A DNA stretch of 64,000 bases from an uncultured Candidatus Pelagibacter sp. (GCA_905618905.1 CAJQTH010000008.1:21051-85050), one strand, 5' to 3'; counted from the stretch's first letter, positions 25,934 to 35,781 are shown. Numbers and translations: made by a program. Notes: generated from the letters alone by a model not told the origin.

Positions 25934-27124
25934 ATGCAGCTAGCAAGATATTTAGATAATTTATTTCAGAAAGATGGCTTTCTATTAATCGATGCAAATT
26001 CGAATAAATACATCATAGGCTCACCAAAAAATAAAACTCCAATTACAGTTAAGATTTTAGATAAAAACCTGCATTATAAATTATTATTTCGTCCAGATTT
26101 ATATTTTGGAGAGGCTTATTCTAATGGAGATATAAAAATCGAAAACGGAAGTTTGTCTGATTTTTTAGATATAGCACTTATGAATATTGGAAGAGATGAG
26201 TTAAATTTTTTTAGTATGCTGATTAATAAATTTTATGGTTCTTATAGATATTTAACAAATTTTAATTTTATAAAAAAATCTAAAATGAATGTTGCTCATC
26301 ACTATGATCTTTCAGATGATTTATACAGTCTATTTTTAGATCCCAAAAAACAATATTCATGCGGATATTTTAAAAATAAAAATGATACTCTAGAAGATGC
26401 TCAAAATAATAAGATCCAACACATAATAAAAAAACTAAACATACAACCAAATCAAAAAGTTCTTGATATAGGTTGTGGATGGGGATCTTTAGCTATAGAT
26501 ATTGCCAAAAATACAAATTGTGAAGTTACCGGAATTACTTTATCTGAAAATCAGTTTAACCATTGTGTTAAAAAAGCTAAAGAGCTTAATTTAGAAAATC
26601 AAGTTACTTTTAAACTATTAGATTACCGTCAACTTGATGAAAAATTTGATAGAATTGTAAGTGTTGGAATGTTTGAGCACGTAGGTAGGAAATTTTATAA
26701 AAATTTTTTTATGAAAATTCACAAGTTGCTTAATAATGACGGTGTTTCATTGGTGCATACTATTGGTTCAGTTAATCCCCCTAGAGACCCGCACCCCTGG
26801 ATAACGAAATATATTTTTCCAGGTGGTTATACACCGAGTCTGAGTGAAGTAGTAACACCTATAGAAAAAGCTGGATTAATTGTATCTGATATAGAAGTTC
26901 TTAAATTACATTATTCTCATACTCTAAGACACTGGAAGGAAAATTGTATAAAAAATAAAATCCAAATAACCAACATGTTTGATGAAAAATTTTTTAGGAT
27001 GTGGGAATTTTATTTAGCCAGTTGTGAAAGTGCTTTTAAATGGGGAGACCAAGTTGTTTATCAGTTCCAATTAACAAAGAATTTTATGTCAACACCCAAT
27101 ACTAGAGATTATATTTATAAGTAA
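25934..27124 (+). CDS. cfa: Cyclopropane-fatty-acyl-phospholipid synthase
   Basis: A 396-residue SAM-dependent enzyme that adds a methylene bridge to unsaturated acyl chains of membrane phospholipids. Features are the conserved NVAHHYDLSDDLYSLFLD (about 119-136), the SAM motif VLDIGCGWGSLAIDIA (from 176), the GMFEHVG active-site helix, GGYTPSLSEV, and the C-terminal CESAFKWGDQVVYQFQL with the conserved Cys. Length is that of E. coli Cfa. It lies on the opposite strand from the purine/bolA/grxD operon, between grxD and a duplicated grxD remnant. This suggests it arrived as an insertion. Confidence 0.93.
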   Translation: MQLARYLDNLFQKDGFLLIDANSNKYIIGSPKNKTPITVKILDKNLHYKLLFRPDLYFGEAYSNGDIKIENGSLSDFLDIALMNIGRDELNFFSMLINKFYGSYRYLTNFNFIKKSKMNVAHHYDLSDDLYSLFLDPKKQYSCGYFKNKNDTLEDAQNNKIQHIIKKLNIQPNQKVLDIGCGWGSLAIDIAKNTNCEVTGITLSENQFNHCVKKAKELNLENQVTFKLLDYRQLDEKFDRIVSVGMFEHVGRKFYKNFFMKIHKLLNNDGVSLVHTIGSVNPPRDPHPWITKYIFPGGYTPSLSEVVTPIEKAGLIVSDIEVLKLHYSHTLRHWKENCIKNKIQITNMFDEKFFRMWEFYLASCESAFKWGDQVVYQFQLTKNFMSTPNTRDYIYK

Positions 27125-27128
27125 TAAT

Positions 27129-27461
27129 TTATTTCTTAAAATTAATTCCTTTATTCTCAAGTACTTTCTTGAGTTCACCGTTTTCATACATTTCCTTAAC
27201 GATGTCACAGCCACCAATAAATTCACCTTTGATGTAAATTTGCGGAATAGTAGGCCAGTCGCTAAATTCTTTTATACCTTCTCTTAAAGCTTGAGATTCA
27301 AGAACATTGATCCCCTTATAATTTACTTCTAAAATTTTTAACATATTTGATGTAGCCATAGAAAATCCACACTGAGGAGCATCTGGTGTTCCTTTCATAA
27401 ACAAACATACTTCGTTAGTATCAATATGACTTTGAATTAAATTTTTTGTGCTATCGTCCAT
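27129..27461 (-). CDS. grxD: Monothiol glutaredoxin (Grx4/GrxD type)
   Basis: A 110-residue CGFS glutaredoxin. The active-site Cys is C31 in APQCGFSMAT, preceded by the VCLFMKGTPDAP strand and followed by WPTIPQIYIKGEFIGGCDIV, which binds glutathione. With BolA it forms a [2Fe-2S] complex used in iron-sulfur cluster delivery and iron sensing. bolA is immediately upstream and the two ORFs share one base. The C-terminus ends ...NFKK; the remnant near 25.58 kb ends ...NFKKKD, so this copy may have lost its last two residues at the insertion junction. Confidence 0.95.
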   Translation of the reverse strand: MDDSTKNLIQSHIDTNEVCLFMKGTPDAPQCGFSMATSNMLKILEVNYKGINVLESQALREGIKEFSDWPTIPQIYIKGEFIGGCDIVKEMYENGELKKVLENKGINFKK

Positions 27462-27691
27462 TATTGTTCCTTTGTTTTAATTGCTAATGCGTGAAGTTCG
27501 TTGCCCATTTTTCCTTTTAGAGAATTATATACCATTTTGTGTTGTTCAATTTTGCTTTTTCCAGAAAATTGACTTGAAGTAATTGTTGCTGAGTAGTGAT
27601 TGCTATCTCCTGCTAAATCCTGAATTTCTATTATAGCATCTGGTAAAGCTTCTTTAATAAGTGTTTCAACTTCTTTTATATCCATTGCCAT
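27461..27691 (-). CDS. bolA: BolA-family protein
   Basis: A 76-residue BolA-fold protein. It shows the class II-type pattern: a short protein with DSNHYSATITSSQFSGKSKIEQHK, where the His-containing loop and the C-terminal conserved His (LHALAIKT) provide [2Fe-2S] ligands shared with a monothiol glutaredoxin. It directly precedes grxD and is separated from purL by only one base. The start may be at either of two close Met codons (MAMD). IbaG/BolA subtype is not decided here. Confidence 0.9.
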   Translation of the reverse strand: MAMDIKEVETLIKEALPDAIIEIQDLAGDSNHYSATITSSQFSGKSKIEQHKMVYNSLKGKMGNELHALAIKTKEQ

Positions 27692-27692
27692 T

Positions 27693-29885
27693 TTAATTGT
27701 CCATATAGTTAGGTAGCCAATTTGTATGTGATTTAATCAAATCGTCAATTGATACTTTTGTCTTATCATCGATTATTAAATTATTGTCATTTACTGATCC
27801 AAGTTCATCAAAATGTACTGAGTTATCTTGAAGTATCTTAGTAGCACTTTTTAGGTCAACTTTACTAATTTCTACAATATATCTTCCTTGGTCTTCACCA
27901 AATAAGTATTCGATCTGATTAATTAAATAATTTGGTTTCTTTAGGGTTACACCTTTTTTACCTTTAATGCACATTTTAGAAAGAGCGATAATTATACCCC
28001 CTAAAGAGACATCATGTGCTGATTTAATAAATTTTTTATCAATAAGTTTTAATATTGTTTCACCATTATTCTTTTCATTGAAAAGATTAATTTCAGGAGG
28101 TGGTCCATTTTTTTCATTTAAAATATCTCTAGCAAATAAGCTTTGATCTAAGTAGCCCTCGGTTTTACCAACAACTAAAAGTATATTATCAGTTTCTTTT
28201 AAATCCATTGTAACCATGTTCTTGTAATCTTTAATTAATCCAATACCGCCAATAGCAGGGGTGGGTTTGATACCAATATCTTTAGTTTGGTTATAGAAAG
28301 AAACATTTCCAGACACCACTGGAAACTCTAAGTAAGCACTTGCTTCACCTAAACCTTGAACGCATTCTACAAACTCACCCATATTTTCTTCATTTTCAGG
28401 ACTACCAAAATTTAAACAATTAGTAATTGCAATTGGTTTCGCACCAACAGAAATTAAATTTCTCCAACTTTCACACACAATTTGTTTTCCGCCACTTAAA
28501 GGGTGAGCCCAACAATATATTGCTGATGAGTCAACAGATGCTGCAACAGCTTTATTAGTTGCATGAACTCTAACGACACCTGCATCTCCACCAGGTTTTT
28601 GAATAGTATCACCCATAACAGTATGATCATACTGTTGCCAAATCCATTCTTTACTACAAATATTTGGGTTGGATAATATTTTGTTTAAAATATTTTTTAC
28701 TTTTAAAGTTTTAAATAGCTCTTTATTAATTTTAATTCTTTTAGGTAATTTAGTTTTTTTCCATTTCCGGTCATACATAGGTGAGTTTTCAACCAATGTA
28801 TCAACAGGAATATCTGCAACTTTTTCTTTATCAAAATAAAGTTCAATTTTTTTACTTTTTGTTGTTTTACCAATTATAGCGAAGTCCAAATTCCATTTAT
28901 CAAATATTTTTTTAGCGATTTCTTCTTTGCCGCTCTCTAAAACAATAAGCATTCGCTCTTGGCTTTCTGATAACATGATTTCATAAGGTGTCATGTTTGC
29001 TTCTCTACAAGGAACTTTATTTAAATTAATTTCAATTCCTAAATTTCCTTTTGAAGCCATCTCGATACTTGAAGAGGTTAAACCTGCGGCACCCATATCT
29101 TGAATCGCTATAATCGAGTCTCCTGCCATCAACTCTAAGCAGGCTTCTAGTAAAAGTTTTTCAGTAAAGGGGTCACCAACTTGAACAGTTGGTTTCTTTT
29201 CCTCAATTTTATCATCAAAAGAGGCTGAGGCCATACTTGCACCGTGTATTCCATCTCTACCAGTTTTTGATCCAACGTAGATTACAGGTTTATTTAAACC
29301 AGCTGCTTTTGAATAGAAAATTTTACCCTTTTTAACAAGACCTAAAGTCATTGCGTTTACTAAGATATTACCATTATAAGACTCGTCAAAACTAGTTTGA
29401 CCAGCAATCGTTGGAACTCCCATGCAATTACCGTACCCACCTATACCGTGAACAACGCCGCGCAATAAATTTTTAGTTTTTTTATGTTGAGGTGAACCAA
29501 AATGAATTGAGTTTAAATTTGCTATTGGCCTTGCACCCATCGTAAAGACATCTCTCATAATACCACCAACGCCAGTTGCCGCACCTTGATAGGGTTCAAT
29601 AAATGAAGGGTGATTATGACTTTCGATTTTAAATACAATTGCATCACCATCACCAATATCAACAACGCCGGCATTTTCACCAGGTCCTTGAATTACATTT
29701 TTTCCTTTAGTGGGTAAATTTTTAAGATGAAATCTCGAAGATTTATAGGAACAATGCTCATTCCACATTGCTGAAAAAATACCTAATTCAGTAATATTAG
29801 GAACTCTTTTTAATAAATCACAAATTTTTTTATACTCATCTTTTTTTAAACCATGATCTATTGCAAGTTGTTCGTTAACTATCAT
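27693..29885 (-). CDS. purL: Phosphoribosylformylglycinamidine synthase subunit II
   Basis: The 730-residue small-form PurL is the ATP-dependent synthase of the PurLQS complex that makes FGAM in purine synthesis. Visible motifs are [43 protein letters not shown] (cited here in two parts: [14 protein letters not shown] and [10 protein letters not shown]), [18 protein letters not shown], and the second-half signature [11 protein letters not shown]. The short length, with separate purQ and purS next to it, identifies the three-component form used outside Gammaproteobacteria. It overlaps purQ by one base. Confidence 0.96.
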   Translation of the reverse strand: MIVNEQLAIDHGLKKDEYKKICDLLKRVPNITELGIFSAMWNEHCSYKSSRFHLKNLPTKGKNVIQGPGENAGVVDIGDGDAIVFKIESHNHPSFIEPYQGAATGVGGIMRDVFTMGARPIANLNSIHFGSPQHKKTKNLLRGVVHGIGGYGNCMGVPTIAGQTSFDESYNGNILVNAMTLGLVKKGKIFYSKAAGLNKPVIYVGSKTGRDGIHGASMASASFDDKIEEKKPTVQVGDPFTEKLLLEACLELMAGDSIIAIQDMGAAGLTSSSIEMASKGNLGIEINLNKVPCREANMTPYEIMLSESQERMLIVLESGKEEIAKKIFDKWNLDFAIIGKTTKSKKIELYFDKEKVADIPVDTLVENSPMYDRKWKKTKLPKRIKINKELFKTLKVKNILNKILSNPNICSKEWIWQQYDHTVMGDTIQKPGGDAGVVRVHATNKAVAASVDSSAIYCWAHPLSGGKQIVCESWRNLISVGAKPIAITNCLNFGSPENEENMGEFVECVQGLGEASAYLEFPVVSGNVSFYNQTKDIGIKPTPAIGGIGLIKDYKNMVTMDLKETDNILLVVGKTEGYLDQSLFARDILNEKNGPPPEINLFNEKNNGETILKLIDKKFIKSAHDVSLGGIIIALSKMCIKGKKGVTLKKPNYLINQIEYLFGEDQGRYIVEISKVDLKSATKILQDNSVHFDELGSVNDNNLIIDDKTKVSIDDLIKSHTNWLPNYMDN

Positions 29886-30568
29886 TATTTTAAATTATTA
29901 ATTAAGTTTTCAAAAAATATTGAACCATCTTCACCTGATAGAGCAGGGTCTATCATTCTTTCAGGATGAGGCATCATCCCTAAAACATTTTTTTGTTTAT
30001 TAAATATGCCTGCTATATTTTGCAATGAACCATTAGGATTAGATTGTTCATTAACAATTCCATTTTCATCTGAATAAAATAAAGCTATTTGGCTATTGTC
30101 ATTAATTTCTCTAATTTGCTCATTAGAACAAAAATAATTTCCTTCATTGTGAGCTATATGAAATTCATAAACATCTTTTTTATCATCTTTAAAATAAGAG
30201 TTATCTTTATTGTTAGCTTTAACAAAAACATTTTTGCAAATAAATTCTAGGTATTTATTTCTAAGCAGCACACCTGGTAACAAGCCAGATTCAACTAGAA
30301 TTTGAAAACCATTGCATATCCCCATAACTTTACCGCCACCTTGAGCAAAGTTTAAAACAGATTTCATAATTTTGGATTTTGATGCCATACTTCCACATCT
30401 AAGATAGTCTCCATATGAAAAACCACCTGGTAAAACTACCAAATCACTTTTTGGAAGTTCTACATCATCATGCCAAACCATTTTATTTTTAAAACCAAAT
30501 TTTTTCAAAGCAACATCCATGTCTCTATCACAATTAGATCCAGGAAAGGTTATTACGGATGAATGCAT
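29885..30568 (-). CDS. purQ: Phosphoribosylformylglycinamidine synthase subunit I (glutaminase)
   Basis: A 227-residue class I glutamine amidotransferase supplying ammonia to PurL. The Cys nucleophile is in [12 protein letters not shown], the oxyanion region is [14 protein letters not shown], and the His-x-Glu of the triad is in GMMPHPERM. The N-terminus [13 protein letters not shown] is the family signature. It lies between purS and purL in the same operon, 6 bases from purS. Confidence 0.96.
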   Translation of the reverse strand: MHSSVITFPGSNCDRDMDVALKKFGFKNKMVWHDDVELPKSDLVVLPGGFSYGDYLRCGSMASKSKIMKSVLNFAQGGGKVMGICNGFQILVESGLLPGVLLRNKYLEFICKNVFVKANNKDNSYFKDDKKDVYEFHIAHNEGNYFCSNEQIREINDNSQIALFYSDENGIVNEQSNPNGSLQNIAGIFNKQKNVLGMMPHPERMIDPALSGEDGSIFFENLINNLK

Positions 30569-30574
30569 TATTTA

Positions 30575-30817
30575 TTATTGTGATCCAATAATTTTAAAGT
30601 CTTCTATTACTAAATTGGCTAAAAGTTTTTTACACATATCTTCAACTTTTGCTTCAGCTTTTTTTTGATCATTTTCTTTTGTATCAATTTCAAAAAATTT
30701 TCCTTGTCTTACTTCATTGATTCCTTCAAATCCCATACCATCTAAAGTTTGATGAATAACTTTACCTTGAGGATCTAAAACATCTTTCTTTAGAGTTATA
30801 ACTACAGATATTTTCAT
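30575..30817 (-). CDS. purS: Phosphoribosylformylglycinamidine synthase subunit PurS
   Basis: An 80-residue structural partner that bridges PurQ and PurL. It has the characteristic start VVITLKKDVLDPQGKVIHQTL and the motif EGINEVRQGKFFEI, then VEDMCKKLLANLVIEDF. Its size and place between purC and purQ leave little doubt. One base separates its start from the purC stop. Confidence 0.94.
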   Translation of the reverse strand: MKISVVITLKKDVLDPQGKVIHQTLDGMGFEGINEVRQGKFFEIDTKENDQKKAEAKVEDMCKKLLANLVIEDFKIIGSQ

Positions 30818-30818
30818 A

Positions 30819-31601
30819 TTATTTTCTTTTTTTAACTGATCTTAACTTTGTAACATTAACAGCACTTAAGTTTAATTGTTCATGTAATATACCAAGTCTT
30901 TTAGCAACTTCAGTATAAGCCGGAATTAAATCACCCAAGTTTTTACGAAACCTGTCTTTATCTAGCTTTTTATCAGTAATACTGTCCCATAACCTACAAG
31001 TATCAGGACTAATCTCATCAGCTAAAATAACTTCATTTTTTCCATTTTCTTTAAGTCTCCCAAACTCAAGCTTGAAATCAATTAGTTTAATTCCAACCCC
31101 CCTAAACATTCCAATCATAAAATCATTAATTCTAAGAATCATTTTTTTAACTTTCTCTAATTCAGATTTTGTAGCCCAATCAAAAGCTAAAATATGCTCT
31201 TCTGCAATAAGTGGATCACCTAAATTATCATCTTTTAAACAATATTCTAATAGGGGCTGATTTAAAACTGTTCCATCTTCAATACCAAGTCTTTTAGTAA
31301 TAGAACCTGTTGCAACATTACGAACAATAAACTCAATTGGAATAATCTCTACCAATTTAATAATCTGCTCTCTCATGTTTAGTCTTTTAACTAAATGATT
31401 TTTAATCCCAATTTGAGTTAGGTTTGATAAAATATGTTCTGATATTCTATTATTTAAAACACCTTTACCTTCAATAGTTGATTTCTTTAAGTTGTTAAAA
31501 GCTGTTGCATCATCTTTAAAATATTGGATGACTAAATTTTTATCAGATGTCGCATAAATTATTTTAGCCTTACCCTCATATAATTTTTTACCTTTTTTCA
31601 T
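30819..31601 (-). CDS. purC: SAICAR synthetase
   Basis: A 260-residue ligase joining CAIR and aspartate with ATP. It begins KKLYEGKAKIIYATSDK, followed by FKDDATAFN. The later signature PIEFIVRNVATGSITKR and LIDFKLEFG, then VILADEISPDTCRLWD, cover the substrate- and ATP-binding sites. Its start shares a base with the purB stop, so it is translated as part of the purine operon. Confidence 0.96.
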   Translation of the reverse strand: MKKGKKLYEGKAKIIYATSDKNLVIQYFKDDATAFNNLKKSTIEGKGVLNNRISEHILSNLTQIGIKNHLVKRLNMREQIIKLVEIIPIEFIVRNVATGSITKRLGIEDGTVLNQPLLEYCLKDDNLGDPLIAEEHILAFDWATKSELEKVKKMILRINDFMIGMFRGVGIKLIDFKLEFGRLKENGKNEVILADEISPDTCRLWDSITDKKLDKDRFRKNLGDLIPAYTEVAKRLGILHEQLNLSAVNVTKLRSVKKRK

Positions 31602-32893
31602 TATTTAAAAACTCTTCTAAAGATTAAATCTACATTTTTAAAGTGTGATGAATAATTGAATATAGCTTTCAATTTTTTTGAAGAAATTTTAGCCATTATA
31701 AATTCATCATTTGAAATAATATCGAATAAATTTAAGTTTTCCGCAAAACATTTTTTGGCATAGTTTTGAACAATTTTGTAAGATTGCTCTCTACTTAATC
31801 CTGATTTTGTTAGCTCTAACATTACTTCTTGTGAAAAAATTAAACCTTTAGTTATATTTAAATTTTCAACCATCTTTTTTGGGTAGACAATCATTTTATC
31901 TAAAATATTACTAAGTCTAGCTAAAGCAAAATCTAAAGTTATATTAGCGTCGGGACCAATATTTCTTTCAACACTTGAGTGAGAAATATCTCTTTCGTGC
32001 CATAGTGCAATATTTTCTAGCGCAGGAATAACAGCACTTCGAACCATTCTTGCAAGACCTGTTAAATTTTCACTTAGTATTGGATTTTTTTTATGTGGCA
32101 TTGCAGATGAACCTTTTTGATCTTTTGAAAAAAATTCTTGCACTTCATAAACTTCTGTTCTTTGTAAATGTCTAATTTCAATTGCAACTCTTTCAACTGA
32201 GCCTGCGATAATTCCAAGTATTGAGAAATAAAAGGCATGTCTATCTCTTGGTATTACTTGTGTTGATATAGGTTCAACTTTTAAACCAAGTTTTTTTGCT
32301 ACATGTTTTTCAACGTTAGGATTAATATTTGCAAATGTGCCAACTGCACCGGAAATTGCGCATGTTGAAATTTCATCAATTGCATCAACTAATCTTTTTC
32401 TATTTCTTTTAAACTCTTCATAAAATGAAGCTAATTTTAAACCAAAAGTTATAGGTTCAGCATGAATTCCATGACTTCTACCCATACAAGGAGTGTACTT
32501 ATATTTTTTGGCTTGTTTTCTTAAAACTTTTAGAATTTGATCGATATCACCAAGTAAGATTTTACCTGATTGAACTAATTGAATATTTAAACTGGTATCT
32601 AGAACATCAGAAGAGGTCATACCTTGATGAAGATATCTTGCTTTAATCCCTGCTTTTTCAGTAACAGAGGTTAAAAATGCAATTACATCGTGCTTAACTT
32701 TGCTCTCAATTTGGTGAATTCTTTTAACATTTATTTTAGTTTTTTTTCTAACAATTGATGCAACACCTTTGGGAATTTGACCTAATTTTTCCATTGCTTC
32801 AGCTGCTGCAATCTCTACGTCGAGCCAAATTTGGTATTTATTTTCTTCTGACCATATGTCAGTAAGTTGTTTTCTAGAATATCTTTCAATCAT
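31601..32893 (-). CDS. purB: Adenylosuccinate lyase
   Basis: A 430-residue fumarase/aspartase-superfamily enzyme working twice in purine synthesis (SAICAR to AICAR, adenylosuccinate to AMP). Family marks are HQGMTSSDVLDTSLNIQL, MGRSHGIHAEPITFGLK and the signature loop SSAMPHKKNPILSENL with the catalytic Ser. It begins MIERYSRKQLTDIWSEENK, typical of the bacterial short form. It is 3 bases after map in the operon. Confidence 0.96.
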   Translation of the reverse strand: MIERYSRKQLTDIWSEENKYQIWLDVEIAAAEAMEKLGQIPKGVASIVRKKTKINVKRIHQIESKVKHDVIAFLTSVTEKAGIKARYLHQGMTSSDVLDTSLNIQLVQSGKILLGDIDQILKVLRKQAKKYKYTPCMGRSHGIHAEPITFGLKLASFYEEFKRNRKRLVDAIDEISTCAISGAVGTFANINPNVEKHVAKKLGLKVEPISTQVIPRDRHAFYFSILGIIAGSVERVAIEIRHLQRTEVYEVQEFFSKDQKGSSAMPHKKNPILSENLTGLARMVRSAVIPALENIALWHERDISHSSVERNIGPDANITLDFALARLSNILDKMIVYPKKMVENLNITKGLIFSQEVMLELTKSGLSREQSYKIVQNYAKKCFAENLNLFDIISNDEFIMAKISSKKLKAIFNYSSHFKNVDLIFRRVFK

Positions 32894-32896
32894 TAA

Positions 32897-33667
32897 TTAT
32901 AAGTAAGGGGGCTTAGAATAACCTTTAACAGATTCTGTAAAGATTTCATAACCATTTTCAGTAATACCTAACGTATGTTCAAATTGTGCTGATAAAGATT
33001 TATCTTTTGTAACAGCAGTCCAACCATCTTTTAGCATCTTTACATCCCATTCACCGGTATTTATCATAGGTTCAATTGTAAAAGTCATACCAGGTCTAAG
33101 CTCCATTCCTGTGTTTCTTCTTCCATAATGTAAAACATTAGGTGGTTCGTGAAATGTTGTACTTATTCCGTGACCACAAAAATCTCTAACAACAGAGTAC
33201 CCTTTTTTTTCAACAAAAAATTGTATTTCATATCCAATGTCACCTAATTTTAATCCTGGCTTTAGTAAACTTATTGCTCTCATCATCGACTCGTATGTAG
33301 CATCAATTAAATTATTAACTTTTACAGGAGTTTTACCAATACAGAACATTCGACTTGTATCACCATAATGCTCATCAACTATAGCTGTCACATCAACATT
33401 TAAAGCATCACCTTCAACTAAAATTCTATCAGATGGAATACCGTGACAGACAACATGGTTTAAAGATGTGCATAATGATTTTTTAAAACCTCTATAAAAA
33501 AGTGGAGCTGAGTATCCACCGTTATCTCTAATAAACTCATAACCTAATTTATCCACAAAATCTGTGGTTACACCTGGCTTAATATTATCTGTAAGCATAT
33601 CAAGAGTTCTTGCTGCAAGATTTCCTGCAATTCGCATTTTTTCAAATTTTTCTAAATAACTATTCAT
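32897..33667 (-). CDS. map: Methionine aminopeptidase
   Basis: A 256-residue type I enzyme removing the initiator Met. Metal ligands can be placed: Asp in LNVDVTAIVDEHYGDTSR, His in GHGISTTFHEPPNV, Glu in FTIEPMINTG, and the last Glu in SAQFEHTLGIT. The HGIPSD motif holds the substrate-site His. Its ATG directly follows the stop of a tiny lipoprotein gene with no gap, so map is the third member of the sfsA-to-grxD operon. Confidence 0.95.
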   Translation of the reverse strand: MNSYLEKFEKMRIAGNLAARTLDMLTDNIKPGVTTDFVDKLGYEFIRDNGGYSAPLFYRGFKKSLCTSLNHVVCHGIPSDRILVEGDALNVDVTAIVDEHYGDTSRMFCIGKTPVKVNNLIDATYESMMRAISLLKPGLKLGDIGYEIQFFVEKKGYSVVRDFCGHGISTTFHEPPNVLHYGRRNTGMELRPGMTFTIEPMINTGEWDVKMLKDGWTAVTKDKSLSAQFEHTLGITENGYEIFTESVKGYSKPPYL

Positions 33668-33823
33668 TTATTCAATTGTTATTTTTTTATACTTATCATC
33701 TAATGAAAAATTATATTTTTCAATAGAAGAATCTTCAATATTCAAAAACATAACATCTAAAGTATTATGCTCTGCTTTAAAGCTACAAGATGATAAAAAG
33801 ATCAGAAAAATAATTTTTTTCAT
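33668..33823 (-). CDS. Tiny putative lipoprotein
   Basis: A 51-residue ORF, MKKIIFLIFLSSCSFKAEHN and so on. The hydrophobic leader ends in a lipobox-like LSSC, with C13 as the lipidated Cys. The rest is a short polar tail. It lies 3 bases after sfsA and its TAA abuts the map ATG, so it fits exactly in an operon gap. Such short lipoproteins are easily missed by annotation. No function can be proposed. Confidence 0.6.
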   Translation of the reverse strand: MKKIIFLIFLSSCSFKAEHNTLDVMFLNIEDSSIEKYNFSLDDKYKKITIE

Positions 33824-33826
33824 ATT

Positions 33827-34525
33827 TTATTTATTTATAATTTTAAGTTTTCTTTCTATTAGTATTTCTTTTGAACTTATTTTACATCTATAAGCTAAAA
33901 AAATAACTCCAGCTTTTTTTGCAAGTAAATAATTTTCATAATATTCTTTATCAATATCTTTTGCTATTTTAAAATTATCTACACCTTCTATTTGAACCAA
34001 GAATAATAGATAGGATTTAAAACCTTTTTTGACTGCCTCTATCAGGGTTTTTAAATGCTTTGAACCTCTAGTGGTAACAGCATCTGGAAATTCTGCAGTT
34101 TTTTCTTCTCTAAATAAAGTAACATTTTTAACTTCTACAAATATTTTTTGTTTATTTTTTTCAATCAAAAAATCAAACCGTGTTTCTTTATCAAAAAATA
34201 CCTCGGGCTTAATACTATCATTGTTTGCAACTTCTTTGACTAGATTATTCGATAAACCATGGAAGGCAATCTTGTTTGCAAAATGGGTATTAACACCTAC
34301 TAAATTTTTTTTAACTTTAATTATCTCAAGAGTATATTTTAACTTTCTTTTAGGATCGTCATTTTTAGATACATAAACCTCATTTCCCTCATCCAATAAA
34401 CCCTTCATGGACCCAGTATTGGGACAATGTGCCGTAACAATTTCCTTACCAATTTTAACGTCTGTAAAAAATCTCTTATAACGTTTGATAAGTTTGCCTT
34501 TAATTAAAGCTTTGGTAAATTCCAT
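33827..34525 (-). CDS. sfsA: SfsA family protein
   Basis: A 232-residue protein with the SfsA signatures: the N-terminal OB-like region LIKRYKRFFTDVKIG, then TAHCPNTGSMKGL, and the nuclease-like core FDFLIEKNKQKIFVEVKNVTLF with FPDAVTTRGSKHLKTL. SfsA was named from sugar fermentation stimulation in E. coli and resembles PD-(D/E)XK nucleases; its biochemical role remains unclear. It is the first gene of the long minus-strand operon. Confidence 0.92.
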   Translation of the reverse strand: MEFTKALIKGKLIKRYKRFFTDVKIGKEIVTAHCPNTGSMKGLLDEGNEVYVSKNDDPKRKLKYTLEIIKVKKNLVGVNTHFANKIAFHGLSNNLVKEVANNDSIKPEVFFDKETRFDFLIEKNKQKIFVEVKNVTLFREEKTAEFPDAVTTRGSKHLKTLIEAVKKGFKSYLLFLVQIEGVDNFKIAKDIDKEYYENYLLAKKAGVIFLAYRCKISSKEILIERKLKIINK

Positions 34526-34546
34526 ATATAAATTGTATATTTAATA

Positions 34547-35296
34547 ATGACACAAAATACAAAATTTAATGCCGCAATACTTATTATAGGTAATGAAATC
34601 CTTTCTGGTAGAACGCAGGACACTAATACTTGCACAATTGCTCAGTGGCTTAACTCAATTGGTGTAAAAGTTAATGAGGTGAGGGTTATCCCAGATATTG
34701 AAAATACAATTGTGGAGACCGTTAATCATTTAAGAAAAGTTAATAATTATGTGTTTACTACTGGCGGTATAGGTCCAACCCACGATGATATTACTGCTCA
34801 ATCTATCTCGAAAGCATTTAACCTTGAGTATGAAATTCACAAAGAAGCTTTTAAAATACTAGAAGCTTATTACAAAAGAGGTGAGTTTAATGAGGGTAGA
34901 CAAAAAATGGTTTGGATGCCACGTAATGCTAACTTAATATTAAATCCAACAAGTGGCGCACCAGGATTTAGTGTTAAAAACGTTTTTTGCTTACCAGGAG
35001 TTCCTTCAATTTTAAAATCAATGTTAGGTGGATTAAAAAATAAAATAGTAGGAGGAGATCCGATATTAAGCCATACAATAAGTTTAAAAACTGTTGAAAG
35101 TGAAATTGCAAAATCTTTAACAGACGTCCAGGATGATAATAAGGATGTTGAAATTGGGAGTTACCCTTTTTTTCAAGCAGGCAAACTAGGTGTATCAATA
35201 GTAATACGATCTGAAGACCAACTTAAAATTGACAAGTGTAGTTCTGAAATTTTAGAGTTTGTTAATCAAAAAAAAATAGAAGTAGTTGTAAGATAG
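34547..35296 (+). CDS. CinA-like molybdopterin-binding-domain protein
   Basis: A 249-residue protein with the MoCF (MogA/CinA N-terminal) fold: AAILIIGNEILSGRTQDTN, then VFTTGGIGPTHDDIT, and PGAPGF-type and LPGVPSILKSML motifs seen as SGAPGFSVKNVFCLPG. It contains only the N-terminal domain. The C-terminal nicotinamide-nucleotide amidase domain of full-length CinA is absent. The likely activity is a pyrophosphatase on ADP-ribose or NAD-like nucleotides, inferred from family. It is divergent from sfsA. Confidence 0.85.
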   Translation: MTQNTKFNAAILIIGNEILSGRTQDTNTCTIAQWLNSIGVKVNEVRVIPDIENTIVETVNHLRKVNNYVFTTGGIGPTHDDITAQSISKAFNLEYEIHKEAFKILEAYYKRGEFNEGRQKMVWMPRNANLILNPTSGAPGFSVKNVFCLPGVPSILKSMLGGLKNKIVGGDPILSHTISLKTVESEIAKSLTDVQDDNKDVEIGSYPFFQAGKLGVSIVIRSEDQLKIDKCSSEILEFVNQKKIEVVVR

Positions 35297-35300
35297 TTAA

Positions 35301-35702
35301 ATGCTTTATTTCGCTTATGGAAGCAATTTAAATCATTATCAAATGAAAAGAAGATGCAAAGACAGTGTCTTTTTAAAGAAAATTAATTTAACTAATTTTA
35401 AATTAACCTTTAGAAGCAAATATCGAGCTGCAGATATAGAGCCTAAAAAAAGCTCAATTGTTCCAGGAGCTTTATTTGAAATATCTAAAAGTGATGAAAA
35501 AAAATTAGATGTTTATGAAGATTATCCAGCTCTATATAAAAAATATTATTTTACTTATTATGGTAAGAAAGTAATGACCTATACAATGACTAAAAAAACT
35601 TTTTTTGCATACCCAACAGAACGATATTTAAATGTTGTAAAGAGAGGTTATAAAGATTGTAATTTAGATAATCATATTCTTAAAAAAGCATTAAAAGCTT
35701 AA
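35301..35702 (+). CDS. Gamma-glutamylcyclotransferase-like protein
   Basis: A 133-residue protein with the GGCT/AIG2-like fold: the N-terminal LYFAYGSNLNHYQMKRR supplies the YGSNL loop, and VPGALFEIS with KLDVYEDYPALYKK provides the conserved acidic catalytic-type Glu. These proteins cyclise gamma-glutamyl amines or peptides to 5-oxoproline. The substrate is not predictable here. It starts 4 bases after the CinA-like gene and is probably co-transcribed. Confidence 0.8.
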   Translation: MLYFAYGSNLNHYQMKRRCKDSVFLKKINLTNFKLTFRSKYRAADIEPKKSSIVPGALFEISKSDEKKLDVYEDYPALYKKYYFTYYGKKVMTYTMTKKTFFAYPTERYLNVVKRGYKDCNLDNHILKKALKA

Positions 35703-35720
35703 TTAAGATATTGATATAAT

Positions 35721-35749
35721 TTGTTAACAAAAAGAAGTTGAGTTATAAA
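35721..35749 (+). promoter_or_regulatory. Candidate promoter for tRNA-Leu and nadK
   Basis: TTGTTA at 35721-35726, a 17-base spacer, and TATAAA at 35744-35749. It is about 33 bases upstream of the tRNA start, leaving room for a short 5' trailer removed by RNase P. Confidence 0.45.
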
Positions 35750-35781
35750 TAAAAACGGTTAAACAAATGAAAATAGTACAT

